Of a stretch of 64,000 nt of DNA, positions 48,065-60,670 are shown piece by piece (the stretch's first letter is position 1; every line of letters starts with the position of its first letter). Position numbers and translations under genes: made by a program. The notes beneath the pieces are model-generated. The model had not been told where the DNA came from, searched no databases, and saw nothing but the letters and a program-made list of their open reading frames with translations. Source of the stretch: Pisaster brevispinus (Eukaryota; Echinodermata; Asteroidea; Forcipulatida; Asteriidae); NCBI GenBank assembly GCA_023634235.1, contig JAMKCF010000029.1:1922001-1986000 (forward strand), given 5' to 3'.

Positions 48065-48412
48065 AATGAACATCAGTAGTCAAGTAAGATTCTTGTGTCG
48101 GTTACTATTCCATCAATTAACTAATCTTGATGAATAATTTAATTAGACCACATATATCCCATAATGGAGATTTGGTCCACTTCTTCTTTGTTTTAGCTAA
48201 TATAAACTGTATAAATAAGTTCACCGTGGTGACACGTAACAGTGTGTCACCTGCTGTTTTTGTGCAGTGTCATTTTTACATTGTTTTTACATGAGCCATG
48301 TTCGTGCTGTGGCCATTTTGTTAAATTTCCTGAATGCTGTTAACAAGTATGAATACTAGGATTTCTTCCAAACCTTGGTTTTATGCTTTAGCTGTGACTT
48401 AACACTCTGTAT

Positions 48413-48680
48413 GATGTTGAACACTGTGTAAAATGTACACTGCTTCAAAATTCCAAGTTTGACAAGCCCAAGCTGGAAGTGGAGCCCAAGCTGGAAGTGA
48501 AGCCCAAGCTGAAAGTGGAGCCCATTCTGAAAAGTGTAGCCCAAGCCTATGTTGGGAAAAGGCCCCTAGGTCTTCTCCCAAACCTGGGCACAGGCTGCCG
48601 ATCCGGCTTGGGCTCCGGCTTAGACTTTCTCAACAATTTTGGAGCAGTGTACATTTTGCATTGCGTTTCCAACATCAAAC
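48413..48680. mobile_element. Snap-back MITE with internal 18-bp repeat, downstream of CARM1
   Basis: Arms of about 60 bp share GATGTTG, AAAATGTACACTGCT and GCCCAAGC as inverted blocks. The left inner part carries four units of AAGCTGGAAGTGGAGCCC (48,470-48,535). Probably in the CARM1 3' UTR or just beyond. Confidence 0.75.
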
Positions 48681-49221
48681 AGAGCCGGAGTTGAGCCTAA
48701 GCCGACATTTGGAAAAGGCCCCAAGTGTTCATATCTAGGGTCACCTTGGAAATAGTCTGGTACCTTTTTATGACTAGCATTTGATTGATTGTACTGGCAA
48801 ACAAGGAACCCAACAAAACTGAATGCTGTGAGATAATCCTTTTCAGAATTTACGTCCATTTTGCAAATTAAAATCTTCGTACCATGTTTATTTTTTGAGG
48901 TGGGTCTATTTCATTTCTGTCAGTGTGAATGTCTTCACAAAGGAACACAATTTCTAAAATGTATTTATTTGTGTTTATTAAAGGGAGTGGTAAAAATAAA
49001 CAAAATAATATTAGATACTGGCATTTCAGGATTAAATCACTTTTTAACTTGTGCACTATATTGCTATACCTGTACATCTCCTTGACAAAATTAAAAGGAA
49101 AACAAACTTAATAAGTGAGCACCTTTTGGACTTAAACTTCCTGTTCATTAGTTTAGTAAGTAAAAACAACTAATAGTTATTGTGCAACTGATGTCGTTAT
49201 TGGACCAAGTGTAAGGCCATG

Positions 49222-49342
49222 TCTGAATTGGTGGCTACAGCTATGGCTACGGCTGAATGGCTGCATCATCATGTGTTTAAGAATAGAACGTCCTTAGCAA
49301 CAGTCGTACATGTAGCTGTAGCCGCCAATTTAGATACGAGCG
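49222..49342. mobile_element. Palindromic MITE (GAATTGGTGGCTACAGCTA)
   Basis: Left TCTGAATTGGTGGCTACAGC and right TAGCTGTAGCCGCCAATTTA are inverted, about 120 bp in total. Confidence 0.8.
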
Positions 49343-50429
49343 TCACACTGTACTGTGCAACGCATACATTGTATACTGTCAGAACTGGATGCTGCTGAAA
49401 ACTAGCTAGGCATTCTCATTGAGTTACATGAAACGTACAGAGTTTTCTTACAATGAGGTGGCCTAAGATATTGCAAGCTTTGTTCTGATGCAGTTTCACA
49501 AGGTTTGTTAAGATAAACTCAAAGTATTAATGACTGGGCTTTACTGAGTGCAGTTATACCTGCACATAGTGTGACTAGCACGAATAATAATATTATTCAC
49601 ATTCACTCCTTGGTTTTGTTTTTCTGTATTTTTGGTTTCAAGAACTATTTAAGTCATCAGATTTTGTTGAAATCTGTTAAGAGAACATTTTGACTTGGTG
49701 ATAATGTATAGTAGAAGCACTGTTGATAGTACAGTGTCTTTGGGTCAGCAGTGTCTGTAACGACAAGACTTTTGAGTCGATCTTCATTCTTCGTGTCGGG
49801 AACTTTACATCAGGAATGAAATGATGCCACTTCACTGTGTCATCATTGGTCCTTTTTAATAATGCATACTGAAGATTTAAAAAAATTGTTATATGGCTGC
49901 CTATGAGACAAACCATGAATGAGGCAGTTGTTCAAGTAACAAGTAAACACTCACAACAAAAGCCATACAAGATTTCTCTTTAAATCATGAACAAGAAATG
50001 AAAATATGACTACAGTTTGAACTTTTTACTCTTCAAAAATGATGATGCTACAAATGTATGAAGTTTTTCACTGCTCATTATTTGCAATGTTTCTTCAAAC
50101 TAAAGGATTGTAATGAATTTACTCTTCAAAACATCATTAAATACATTGTAAAAGACTGTACTTGTCAGCTATTTACAGAAGAAATTTCCCTTAAAAATAA
50201 TGAAAATGTGGCATTTGTTGTAAACAGCAAGTGTACCTTTTTTTCACCCCAGTATCTTTACTCTTATTGTGTTTTTAAACTGGCTTTAGACAGAAATCAT
50301 TGTGCTTGCTCTTGTATACAGAGCAGTTGAATATACCGCTAGGTTCTCTCTCAATAATGAAATGTACATACCAGATTGTTACTGTACCATGTTTTGGCTG
50401 TTTCCATCATTTTTAGTATAAATGAAAAA

Positions 50430-50680
50430 TAGGGTTCTGTTTCACGGCTCTGCTTACCGCTAGCATTAATCGATGCTTAGGATAGCAGAAAAACCATGCT
50501 TAGATTTAAGCATATTTGACAATGCAGTAAGCAAAGTTTGCTTGTGTGCATGCACACTTAGCATTAGTGCGCATTGTTCTTTTTTTTCTTTCTATCCAGA
50601 AATTTGGTACTAAGTGGAAAATAGTGACTGTAAACGCAAACTCCACAGTAAGCTGAGCCATGCAAATAGGCCCTCGTAGT
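50430..50680. mobile_element. Related MITE copy downstream of CARM1
   Basis: TTTCACGGCTCTGCTTACCG at the left and AGTAAGCTGAGCCATGCAAA at the right, with ATGCTTAG motifs inside. Confidence 0.7.
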
Positions 50681-51954
50681 TGTAGATTGTTGATTATTAA
50701 TTAATGGTAATAGAATTTTTCCCAGTCGTTCGTGGTGTACAAGTATTTACCTTTAGTTGTTTAAAAAGAAAACTAGCAAGTTGAGACTGTACTCAACTGG
50801 AGCTAGAGATTGTCGGCCATTTTTGTAGGCTGATATCAAGTGTTTGGGGATGTTATATTGTTCTTTTATTTGTGCGAGACCGTGATTTATGTGTGCCTGC
50901 ATACTTGAAACATAAAGGATATCAAAAGACATGGGATTAGAGCCCCTGTTAGACAAGTTCCACTCTATATCAATGTGCTATGTAGGTTTGTAATAATATG
51001 GGAATATTGTATTCAAATTTTTCTTGTATTCGTTCAAGCATTGTATTAAAAATGGATCAGATTTTACTTGCATTTCAAGTTATTATTATTGTTATTATTG
51101 TTTTTCAAAAACTGGGATGTCAAACATAGTAACTTGTGGCCTTTTATGAAGCCAGTTAGTTTTTTTCTTCAGGGGCAAGGCAGCAGTGAAGTAGTCTAAA
51201 CTTATGCCAGTTTCTCTCATGAACTGATGCCAAATTCACACAACATTCAAACTCAACTTTTGGATTTTGGATTCCTTGTGGCAAAGGGAAATTAGTTTAC
51301 GACAAATTAGCTTTTTATTGTTTTTTTCCTTTTGGTAAACATTTATTCCAACGAGGTGATGTTTGAAACGATACGAGAAGCAGCCATTGAGTGGGAGAAC
51401 TTGAAGATTGGATGGGCTCTGAAATAATGTCTTTAAGAACTTGGGGGCACAATGGTCAAGACCAGGTCACCAATGCATGCTCTTTATAAAAGTATGGTTG
51501 GAGATTATGACATATGAATTACTGTCAACACCTTTGTAAAGGCAAGGCTTGATTTTCTACCTTAATCAGACTTGAATGTCCATGTGTTCATTTATCTGCA
51601 CCCCACTTATCTCCTTTGGCACTGAACACAAACTTTGTGCCAAGGATGCAAGGAGATCTAAATTGTGTCCCCACATCAGCCTGTGAATTATGTGCAAATG
51701 TCCACACTGGCTTCACTGTTTCAACCTTAAGCTGTATTAGAATGGTCCATTAAGCCATACCAACCATAGTCACAGTGCTCATATGCAATGGAGATGTGAT
51801 CCTCTGCTCCTTCACCATCAAGATACTGCCTCGCGCTACTCAGCGACCTTTATGCCGGCAGCTTGTGTCAGTTTTGTAATGTCGCTTCAGGTTGCATCGT
51901 AAACTTGGGAGTGATCCCTGGCAATACGGCAGTTACGGCACCGCGAACAAAGAT

Positions 51955-52145
51955 AATGACAAAATAGGGAGGCTGCCAACATTAGGACTAGCTAGCTCAG
52001 CAGGTACAGTGCGGGTACGTTGATCCGGAAGTCGCATGTTCAAGTCCCGCTCTGGTAAATTTGTCTGTGTTAAACCCAAAATTGATAAAAATTTACCCCA
52101 TCAGTTTCCCTTGTGGTTTATTACTTGGGATTTTAATGTTTCGGG
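51955..52145 (+). mobile_element. SINE family 2 copy
   Basis: ACAAAATAGGGAGGCTGCC leader, GCTAGCTCAGCAGGTACAG, GTTCAAGTCCCGCTCTGGTA and a body with AAACCCAAAATTGATAAA. Confidence 0.75.
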
Positions 52146-53073
52146 ATTAAGCCCAACTTTTTGACGTGTGACCCAATTGTGATTGGTTAGTTTATAAAGG
52201 GGTGGAGCTTAATGGACTGGTCTGCAGAGAGAGAGAATCCAGACTTTATGCTTGATTAACAATAAGAGAACAATAAAAACATCAGGCTTATGAATGCCGT
52301 AATCTTTAAGAAAAAGTGTTTGCACTAAATGTGTGCCATAGTTGTTCATTATTGATTTTCCATGTCATGTGAAGATGTTGCTTGCTGTCACGTCACATCA
52401 TGCTTGTTTGACTGTTTTTAGATTTCTTATTTATATGAATGTTAATGCACCTAGACTGTTTAAGTTTCCTTACAGATCATGGTTACTTCATGGAGCAGAG
52501 CCTCAGTGTACTTGTACATTAAAGGCAGGGGACGCTGTTGGTAATTGTCAAAGACAAGTTTCCTCATTTTGGCTCAATTGGTCATCGAAGTTGCAAGGAA
52601 ATAACAAGAAAAAACACCCTTGTTGCATAGAATTGTATGCTCAAAATTGGGGCTCAATTGGTCATTGAATTTGCGAGAAAACAATGAAAAGAAAAAACCA
52701 TTGTTGCATAGAGTTGTGTGCTTTCAAATGCCTCAGAAAGGCTTCATGCCTGACACCTTTCTCAGGTTCAAATTGTTGGGGTGAAAAAGACCTCTTTCTC
52801 TGAAACTACATTACTTCAAAGGGAGTCATTTCTACCAACAGCTCTCCAGTGCTCTTTACCAAGTAACTTTTTATGCTCATTAACTTAAAGAGTAATTTCC
52901 AAAAGAATACCCTGCCTTTTAAGTCTACTGAATTAAAAATAACATTGATGGTCATTTCACATACCTGTCTGTATTAGAATAATGTCATTGTTATGATCGT
53001 TTGCCCAGGGTTATGTTTTTGAAATTGTAAGTTACAGGTTTTTCTGTGAAAACAAGAATTTCATTGTAACCAA

Positions 53074-53355
53074 CATGGCTGAGCGGTCTAGTGTACTGGA
53101 GTCAAGTTCTGGTGGCTGAGTCATTGGGTGTGGGTTCACATCCCACTCGTGATACTTGTGTCTTTGAGCAAGGATTTTAACTAGAATTGCTTCTCTTCAC
53201 CTAGTGGTTAATTGGGAGGGCAGAGATGACCAGTTCTAGTGATTGATTTAGCTTGGTACGTTACATACTTGGCAGCACAGGCTGTATACTCCCAAGGGAG
53301 CTGAGATGGTTTAAGGAATGAAATAAATGGGCCAGTGACCACTGGGTAATAATGT
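53074..53355 (+). mobile_element. SINE family 1 copy
   Basis: CATGGCTGAGCGGTCTAGTG (A box), GGGTTCACATCCCA (B box), GAATTGCTTCTCTTCACC, GGCAGCACAGGCTGTATACT and GGAATGAAATAAATGGGCC. Between CARM1 and MED8. Confidence 0.8.
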
Positions 53356-55911
53356 TCATGTACCTTGAGTGCCAACATTGGTGGATACTGGCTTACAACA
53401 ATTTCCATTATTATAATGGTATTTATTTCATAAAAAGGTTACATGGGGCACTGGGGCTTTATGGGAAGTGTATGTTTTTCCTATGGGTTGATTATTTGTA
53501 AATGTAAATGGAATGAGGTGGGTTTGGTTTTTTTTGTTTAAACAAGATTTTTGTTTGCAAAGCATACTGTTTTAGGTATGTACAGTACAGTAACTCTTAA
53601 TATTTGGCTGAAATTTGTTTTGGATATTAATAAACTATGATACAGGACATTAACAACTTTCCAAAATAAAAATTATGTTTGTATTTAGGAGTTATAGTTT
53701 TGAGGTAAAGTTGGGAAAAATAAATTATGTGAAGGCTGGATAAAAAGATTAAAAATCACTAACTATTTTTAAAGTTTTATTGGATTTGCAAACACAGACT
53801 TCTAATATTTGAAGCTGTGAACTAAAAGTTGGTGAAACCTCAATGCATTTAGAGTGTAACTCAATTTGTAGACACCCTAGAAACATGACTTGCACAGTAT
53901 TGTTAGAGAACAAGAAAGACCAGTTTCACCGTGTAAATGGTTTCCCCAAGCAGTTGTTCCCTGGATCGCATTGGCCCTTTTAGAAAGCATAACTCAGGCT
54001 TGGGCTCCAGCTTGGGCTCCGTCAGTTATTTTGGCAAAGTGTGCTGTTGGTACGGGGTTCCAGACAGGCAGTCGGTGCCCAAGGTGCAGCACAAGCCCAA
54101 CCCGTAGTTTCAACAAGGGCCATAGATGTCAAGAAATACACTCTGTCTATATAAGTGTGTGTTTTATAGTTTAAATAATTTTATGCCACAATTGTGGTAT
54201 TTAATTTGCTATTCGGACTGGTACAATTTTTTTTTCTTGCAAAAAGGAACATTTGATATACATTTCAGTACAATATTAGACATCAGAAATAAACACCGAG
54301 ATGACAGTAATTAACCATGGATTGAAATGAATTTGGAAGGTGCAACCAGAAACCCAATAAATGTAACACTTGAAAGATATGTCTCAATCACTATAGTAGT
54401 TTATTATTTAGTTTGATGTGTATAAAGCCTTCATTAGCCCTATTCACACTACAGAACTATAACCCCAGAAAACTCCTGGGTAATCGTATTCCCACCTTGT
54501 GTTTCATGACTTTCTGCAAATCCAAATTAACAGACAATTCACCCTATTTTTGATATCCAAAGAAAGATAACTATTTCCAGTCAGTTTGTCAGGATGAACA
54601 ATGAAAGTGTGAAAGTGCAAAATAAAGTGTGTAACCAACAAGGTAGTCTCTTTCTTTACCCCTATGCACAGGTCAAACTGATGAGACTTAGTCACATTAG
54701 TTCTCTCATTGTGCCAATAAGAATCTTTCCAGCTTTATCTCACTGTAGTATGTCATTCTAATCTACCTTTTTCTCAACGTTTCTATCATTCTCTCATCAC
54801 CTTTGTCATGTATCCCTTAAGGAATATGAATAACAAATACCAATTCTGATTGTATGAAAAGAAACCTGACTATTTCCTTTGCAGTCTTAGTTTGGTAACA
54901 AAGATTTGAGAGTGAGAAATGCTATTGTTTATCCAGGCTATCTAAGATGGAATCCCTTCCTTCACCCTCCCTCATTCCATGGTATGTGATGGTCCAGCTC
55001 ACAGAAAACTCATCAAAGCATAGGAGAGAACCAATGTACAACTCTACTGACATATGGGCCTAGCTGGAACCTGGGTCACATTGGTGAGAGGTGATCGCTG
55101 TATGCACTAGCCACCCAAACCACCCCATAATAATAATACTGACTGCAGACTAATCTACAGTGTACTGAAACACTGATACTTGATAATCTTCATCTATGAC
55201 CGTATGGATGTGCAGTTGCTCCGGCCTTGATGTTAGTCTTGATGGTACTTTGTGCTTTACCCATGGGAACTGTAGAGAGAAAAACATTTCAAAGAAACAT
55301 TGTTTTACTATTTTTAGGACCAAAAGCAGGATGATAGCCCTTTGTTACTTGACACCTTTCTCTAATGGTCCACTAGCCAAAGGTCAGTTAGCTAATGAGG
55401 AACAGTCCAAATTCTCCCTAGTCCGGTTGGCTAGAGTTGATTGCTTCCCTGAAATATGAGTAAACCACGGTCTGCACGAAATATTCATATTGTTTCAATT
55501 ACATTTGATTATATTGAGAGAAAACCTTGAGGTGTGATATTGTGAAAAACTGGCAGACCAGTAAAATGGTAAGGTAGCTGGTCCTGTCGACTAGTGACTG
55601 AAAAGTAAATGGCAAACCCTGCAGTCTGTGCACTGTGCACTTCTAGTGTTTGCCCTAGCTACTTGTAACGTCAGGCTTGATTTAATATGGTGGTTATTTA
55701 TACAGTTAAGAAAGCACAGAAGAAAGTCAGAAGAAGCCAGATTCCGAGGGTTCTTTTGAAATAAATTTAAGTCGCTTGTATTTTCGTTTAGTTTGATACC
55801 TACACATACATGAAAATAGCTTAATAGTCTTCAGATATTGATATTTCCTCTTGTCAATGCAGTTGTGAGTCAATCTCAAATCATTTGAGAAATTAAATCT
55901 TTGATTGCTTG
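53356..55911. other. Intergenic DNA, mostly featureless
   Basis: No conserved coding segment. The segment 53,990-54,125 has GCTTGGGCTCC repeats and a GCACAAGCCCAAC complement, resembling a decayed relative of the MITE at 48.4 kb. Confidence 0.4.
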
Positions 55912-56185
55912 TAATAACTAATCATGCTGGTCTTGTCTCTGTGGTTGTGATAGGGTTGGTTCCCCCTGGACAATACTAGTCATAACTAACCATGCTGGTC
56001 TTGTCTCTGTGGTTGTGATAGGGTTGGTTCCCCCTGGACAATACTAGTCATAACTAACCATGCTGGTCTTGTCTCTGTGGTTGTGATAGGGTTGGTTCCC
56101 CCTGGACATTACTAGTAATATTAACTAACCATGCTGGTCTTGTCTCTGTGGTTGTGATAGGGTTGGTCCCCCTGGTTGACCTGGA
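55912..56185 (-). repeat. 68-71-bp tandem repeat derived from the MED8 stop region
   Basis: Four units start at 55,923, 55,991, 56,059 and 56,130 (CATGCTGG landmark). Each has the complement of CCAACCCTATCACAACCACA and the sequence around the MED8 TAG. Only the unit nearest the exon is coding. Confidence 0.9.
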
Positions 56186-59100
56186 ACACTATGTGGATTT
56201 TGAACAGGTGGACGGTTGAGTTTTAGCCCTCTACCATTGGTTATAGCTCCTACTAATGCTGTAGTGTCCGTAGAATTACAGTTGCTCAGTGACGTTATTC
56301 TCATTGCTGTAAATAAAACATGCCATGAGTGAAATTGTTTAGCTTATTGAGTAACTGTTTTCTCAATTAGATTGCACTTGCTTAAGCTGATTTGAATGAA
56401 AAAATAAATCAATAAACAACAAATCATGATGAATCTCTGTAAATATTTTCTTCTAAAATTCAATGCGTCCCGCCCTTTCAAGATGATGTCTTCTTTTGAT
56501 TAAAGTCTTACCGGCATTATCTCCTTCCCAGTCATCCTTAGCACTGTTCACCATATCAAGGATCCGATTAACCAGTTTATTCATGCTGTTAATCTGCTTC
56601 TGTTAATCCCAAAAGAACATTTTTGAAAATGAAGACAGTTAGTTTTTTAATGCCAACACAAGATAATAATCATAACATGGGGACACAGGGATTGCTGCAA
56701 CATGAATCACCTCATGAAAGTCTCTACAGGGACACGCTGCCTTGGATTGGGCAATTTGGGTTTTAAAAAGGGTTTGTTATGAAATGAATATGGTTGAAAG
56801 AAGTTTTAAAACTAAAATATAAGGATCTACACAAATATGTCTTGCAATTGTGTGGTTTTCCTTCTTTTTCGAGAACGAATGCGGTCGGCCATTTTGTAGA
56901 ACCAAATTTTTGACTATATTTGTGTGGTTCCTTATATTATACTTATAAAAAATCTTTCCAACCATACTCATTTCATAACGAATGCTTTCAAACACTTTTT
57001 ATAGTCCAAATCGCCCAATCCAAGGCAACGTATCCCTTTATGATACTTGGTGGCCAGCAACCGTAGCAGATAATCGTCCATTATTGATATAGGTTGAAAA
57101 TGTGCCCTTATCTAAAAGCTATGGATTGATAAGGTAAGTCTCTTGCCACTTAGTGCCCCTGTTTGTCTCCAATCCAGGCTGTTGCCAACTGTTGCCAAAT
57201 TTGACACAGGTACATGTCATCAAGTCAGGGCAAAAGCATCTCAATGAAATTGTTGTACTAAGTGTTGTACCTCCCAAAAAAGAGGCTCTAGGTAACAATG
57301 TTGTTTCTCTGTACCATTGAGTTGGTGTGCTCAATCCACAGTTACTGCAGCTACATACAACATGAGTGCAGTTTCAAACACACCTGGTCATGTTAAGGCT
57401 AGTTTGGGAGATTCACTTTTTAGACACCAATCATTTCTGTTGAATTATCACCATACATCCAGACATGGCTACTTTTGTTGATTTTTTTACTGTAATTTTC
57501 AGGAAAAATTTCCAAAAAGTTATGGGTTTGTTTTAGAACTGTAGATTCTTTGTTCACATTGGAAACATTGGACAATGTCAATTTGGTCCATTTCTTTGAC
57601 CTCTTGCTTTTGCTCTTGTTTGTACATAAATAGGTCAAATCTTGCAGCCAGTTGTGGCCACTATGGGCGTTGCAGTACAAGCTGCTTGCAGCCGCTATGG
57701 TCTACAAAGGGTTAGCAAACCTTTGAATCATGATATCATTGGAGTTGATTTACCTGAGCCTGCTCAGGAGCTATAGTAGCTGCCTTCTGCTTTAACTGCA
57801 GTTCTCTCTCTTCTACCTCTGGTTCTGCCTTGGTACGTAGATAATTAGGTACTACCTCATGGTTGAAGGCCGGCACACGACCCTCAGTCATTTTCTTTAT
57901 TTTGGTAAGAACAGAGAGTTATAGATTAGCTGAAATCCATTCCTGCACTAACCTTGCCCAGACCATTTATGATCATATTATTATATAATTCTGGTAATGA
58001 AACCAAGAATGCTTCATAAGTGAACTTAATCACTGTAGCTCGCAAGCCTGAGGAAACCTCTGAACAAGATAAGTGTTCTGGGTTCTTTTACGTGCACTAC
58101 CAATGCCAGTACACAGGACCCACAATCTGCTGATCAGAAGCAACAGAGCTTGAGTCTGGCACTCTTAACCGCTTCGCCACGACATGCCACAATGTGCACA
58201 GTCACAGTAAATGGGTACAACCTTTTTTTTGGTATGGACAACAGGCTGCTGAAACAGTTGTTTCAGAATTATTTGTAAATCAATTATCAAGCACTTTGAC
58301 AATGAAGAACTAAGTTCTTAAGTATTTCATGTACACCTTCACTATATATATTCATTGGTCATATCAGTATAAATGAACTCATTGCCAAAATGGTTGTTAA
58401 GAAATAGGTTATTCCTGTCATGATGGACCTTGTGTCTAATGTACATAGGTGCTTTTCCAGCTTTCTTAGCTTTTGAATTACTGAAATACTGGTCAGGATG
58501 CCAGGACGTCACAAGTCCCCTCAAAGTCAATGAAGAGCTATCATTGGCTGAGAGTCACGCGCAACACGTACATGTTTCCATTGTTCAACATCAAAGATGG
58601 CCGCCAATGCAAGGGGTTAATACAAGGTTCATACTAGTAAGACAATGAGGGCGCTGTTACCTCCAGCTCTTCATCTCTATCCTGAGACAGCTTCAGAGGC
58701 AGCAAGACCAGATTCCTTAAAGCAGGTGTCTTGTCACTCTTCAACACTTTGTTCAGTGTGTTAATCTGACCTGTAGAAATTAAAGAACTCGGATTATAGA
58801 GGAAGAAAAAATGTGCCATGCATAGCATAACATGAGCAACAGTCTAACGGTCAGACAGTGGGCAGTAGACCCTGCAAGTCTTGCTCATATTTGAACATTT
58901 TTAGGAACACTTTTGTCCAACGTACACTACTTGAAGGAACTGAACTCACTCTCTTTAACGAGTCCCGATGTTTGAATATGTGTGAGACTTGCACAGTCTA
59001 CAGCCTATGGAAGAAACTATTCTCATAATTTAACAACCTTTTCAATGCCAGGGTAGAATCAAGAGGGATTCACTAGAAAAACCCACTGGACCAGTGGCTA

Positions 59101-60179
59101 GACTCTAAAAATTTAAGCATTCAGCCAGTAACATCACGACCAGAAAAGTCCTGCACTCCTGCAGTCTAGTTGTTTCTAAAAACACATACTTTTAAAACTT
59201 ACTGATGTATAATTTACTTTTCTAGCCCAACCTCCTCCTCCAAGTTCAGCGCATATTAAAAGATAAGGAAATGATCTGGACTAGTACAAATATTGATGGT
59301 GCAGTAAAATTCTGAGCCCGAAGGCATGTAGTCTAGTGGAGATTCCTTGAAATTGAAGCCCTAGTTAGGGGGCTTTATGTGCTTTGTTACAAAAACTGAA
59401 GACAATTAAATAACGGTCTGTATTTGGTCACTTACCTGATAATAAAGCAAAGCTGTTGAGAACAGAGGGCCTGCAGAAAAAAGAAAAACAAAATCAATAT
59501 TGACAGGCAAGTTTAATAAGTGTAACAAGAACCTATTTCATCAAGTTCTTTAAGAAGAAAATTATGCACACAGATTTAGCACTAGTGTTGGTAATATGTT
59601 TCCACTTTGCCAATCTTAGCTCCGCATAATTCTGGATCTGGCAGACTTTTGCAATTGCCCCCTGGAGTCTACTCTTAGGGTGACTGCTCTGTTTTCCTAC
59701 ATCCCTTTAAAGACGTAGGTAACAAAACTGGGTTTTTTCCCTTCATTTTTCATTTCTTCATGGTTGTGAAGCCAAGAACTCTCAGAAAAGCAAACTTAAT
59801 TACTAAGCTTGATCACTATACTACAGAAGCCAAGGAAGGAAGTTTCAATTTTAGATGTTGGAGGAAAACCTCAGAGAATTATACCAGGGAAAACCCAAAC
59901 AATCAGGATCCGGCTAAAATCCCAATCTACATCGTGCCCTCAGCGGGATTCGAACCAAGGTCCTAGACATGCACGGTTTGGAAATATACCACCGTGCCTA
60001 CTCGACCGCCTTGGGCATGTGTGTTGAGGATCCATGATGGATCCATGATGACATACATACCATGTGAGTGTTGCATGTTCCTGTTCAAGCTTGGCCAAGA
60101 AGGAAATTAAGGAAGTCTTCAAATCTTGAACTCGATTCGTCAGTGCCTCTAAAGAAATCTCTAATGCCTTCTCTTGATT
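56125..60179 (-). CDS. MED8: MED8 ortholog, Mediator head subunit (first exon not found)
   Basis: Exons: 60179-60061, 59470-59436, 58770-58661, 57894-57754, 56599-56512, 56306-56125 (TAG stop). They sum to 675 nt in one frame, 224 residues. Diagnostic segments are [111 protein letters not shown] and [21 protein letters not shown]8 is a coiled-coil subunit of the Mediator head that contacts MED18/MED20 and links activators to RNA polymerase II. The protein normally starts a few residues before the first block found here; the initiator codon should lie in a tiny exon upstream of 60,190 that I could not place. The C-terminus is shorter than in vertebrates (about 268 aa) and ends in a Q/P-rich tail whose DNA is tandemly repeated. 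Confidence 0.95.
56727..57042. mobile_element. Snap-back MITE in MED8 intron
   Basis: GGGACACGCTGCCTTGGATT and AATCCAAGGCAACGTATCCC are inverted termini of a ~315-bp element, with a second inverted pair inside (AACCATACTCATTTCATAAC). It lies 130 bp from the exon at 56,599. Confidence 0.85.
58025..58195 (-). mobile_element. SINE family 5 copy
   Basis: The complement reads GTGGCGAAGCGGTTAAGAGT, then GTGGGTCCTGTGTACTGGCA and CACGTAAAAGAACCCAGAAC. In MED8 intron between 57,894 and 58,661. Confidence 0.7.
58860..59008. mobile_element. MITE family 'AGACTGTGCAAGTCT', copy 3
   Basis: CAGTAGACCCTGCAAGTCTT at the left, AGACTTGCACAGTCTACAG at the right. In the MED8 intron before the exon at 58,770. 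Confidence 0.8.
59755..60020 (-). mobile_element. SINE-like repeat family 6
   Basis: The minus strand has GGCGGTCGAGTAGGCACGGT and GGTTCGAATCCCGCTGAGGG as A- and B-box-like blocks, then a body with CTCTGAGGTTTTCCTCCAAC. It ends 41 bp from a MED8 exon. Confidence 0.65.
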
Positions 60180-60670
60180 CTGTCAACCAGTGAGAGAAAA
60201 TACAACAATATTGATTAACGTTACAAACTGGTCAGTGCCATTCAGTTTTAAGGATGTTGTTGGGGAACAACTAGAATAAGTATTATCGTCTAGTTGCTGA
60301 ACCACAATTTCTTGATTTGTGCAATTCATAATCATAGACGTTAAACTGACGTTTGTATGAGAGAGATTGGCTGTTGCCAGCTTGGAGTTTATGTCCCCTG
60401 GTGGGAGTTTGCCAAGTTCCCTTGATGGGATGATCACCTACATTGTAAAACAAACAACTAAAGAACACTGAACACAGGGCCACTTCGTGTTTTGACTTAT
60501 TTCCCCTTATTGTTAAGCAATCTAGTGTACACCCCCCAAACAAAACCTTGACTCTTGTTAATGTCAGGATGGCTTTATTTTTTTTACTTTTTAAGCTTCT
60601 TAAATCAGGTAAATTTATGAAAAAACATTAGTCAAAAATTTGTTTGCACGGTACAGAAGCTTTATACCCA

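Larger units (their letters stand above)
48065..53070. other. CARM1 3' UTR and intergenic region
   Basis: No exon recognised. Apart from the MITEs and SINE listed, the stretch is AT-rich single-copy-looking DNA. Part is probably 3' UTR, but several AATAAA/ATTAAA signals exist (for example near 51,045) and the polyadenylation site cannot be chosen. Confidence 0.5.

Noticed and set aside
60240..60440. MED8 first exon in the frame starting MIIPSRELGKLPP
   Set aside because: It does not resemble the MED8 N-terminus, which needs only two or three residues before the exon at 60,179, and the splice signals do not fit.
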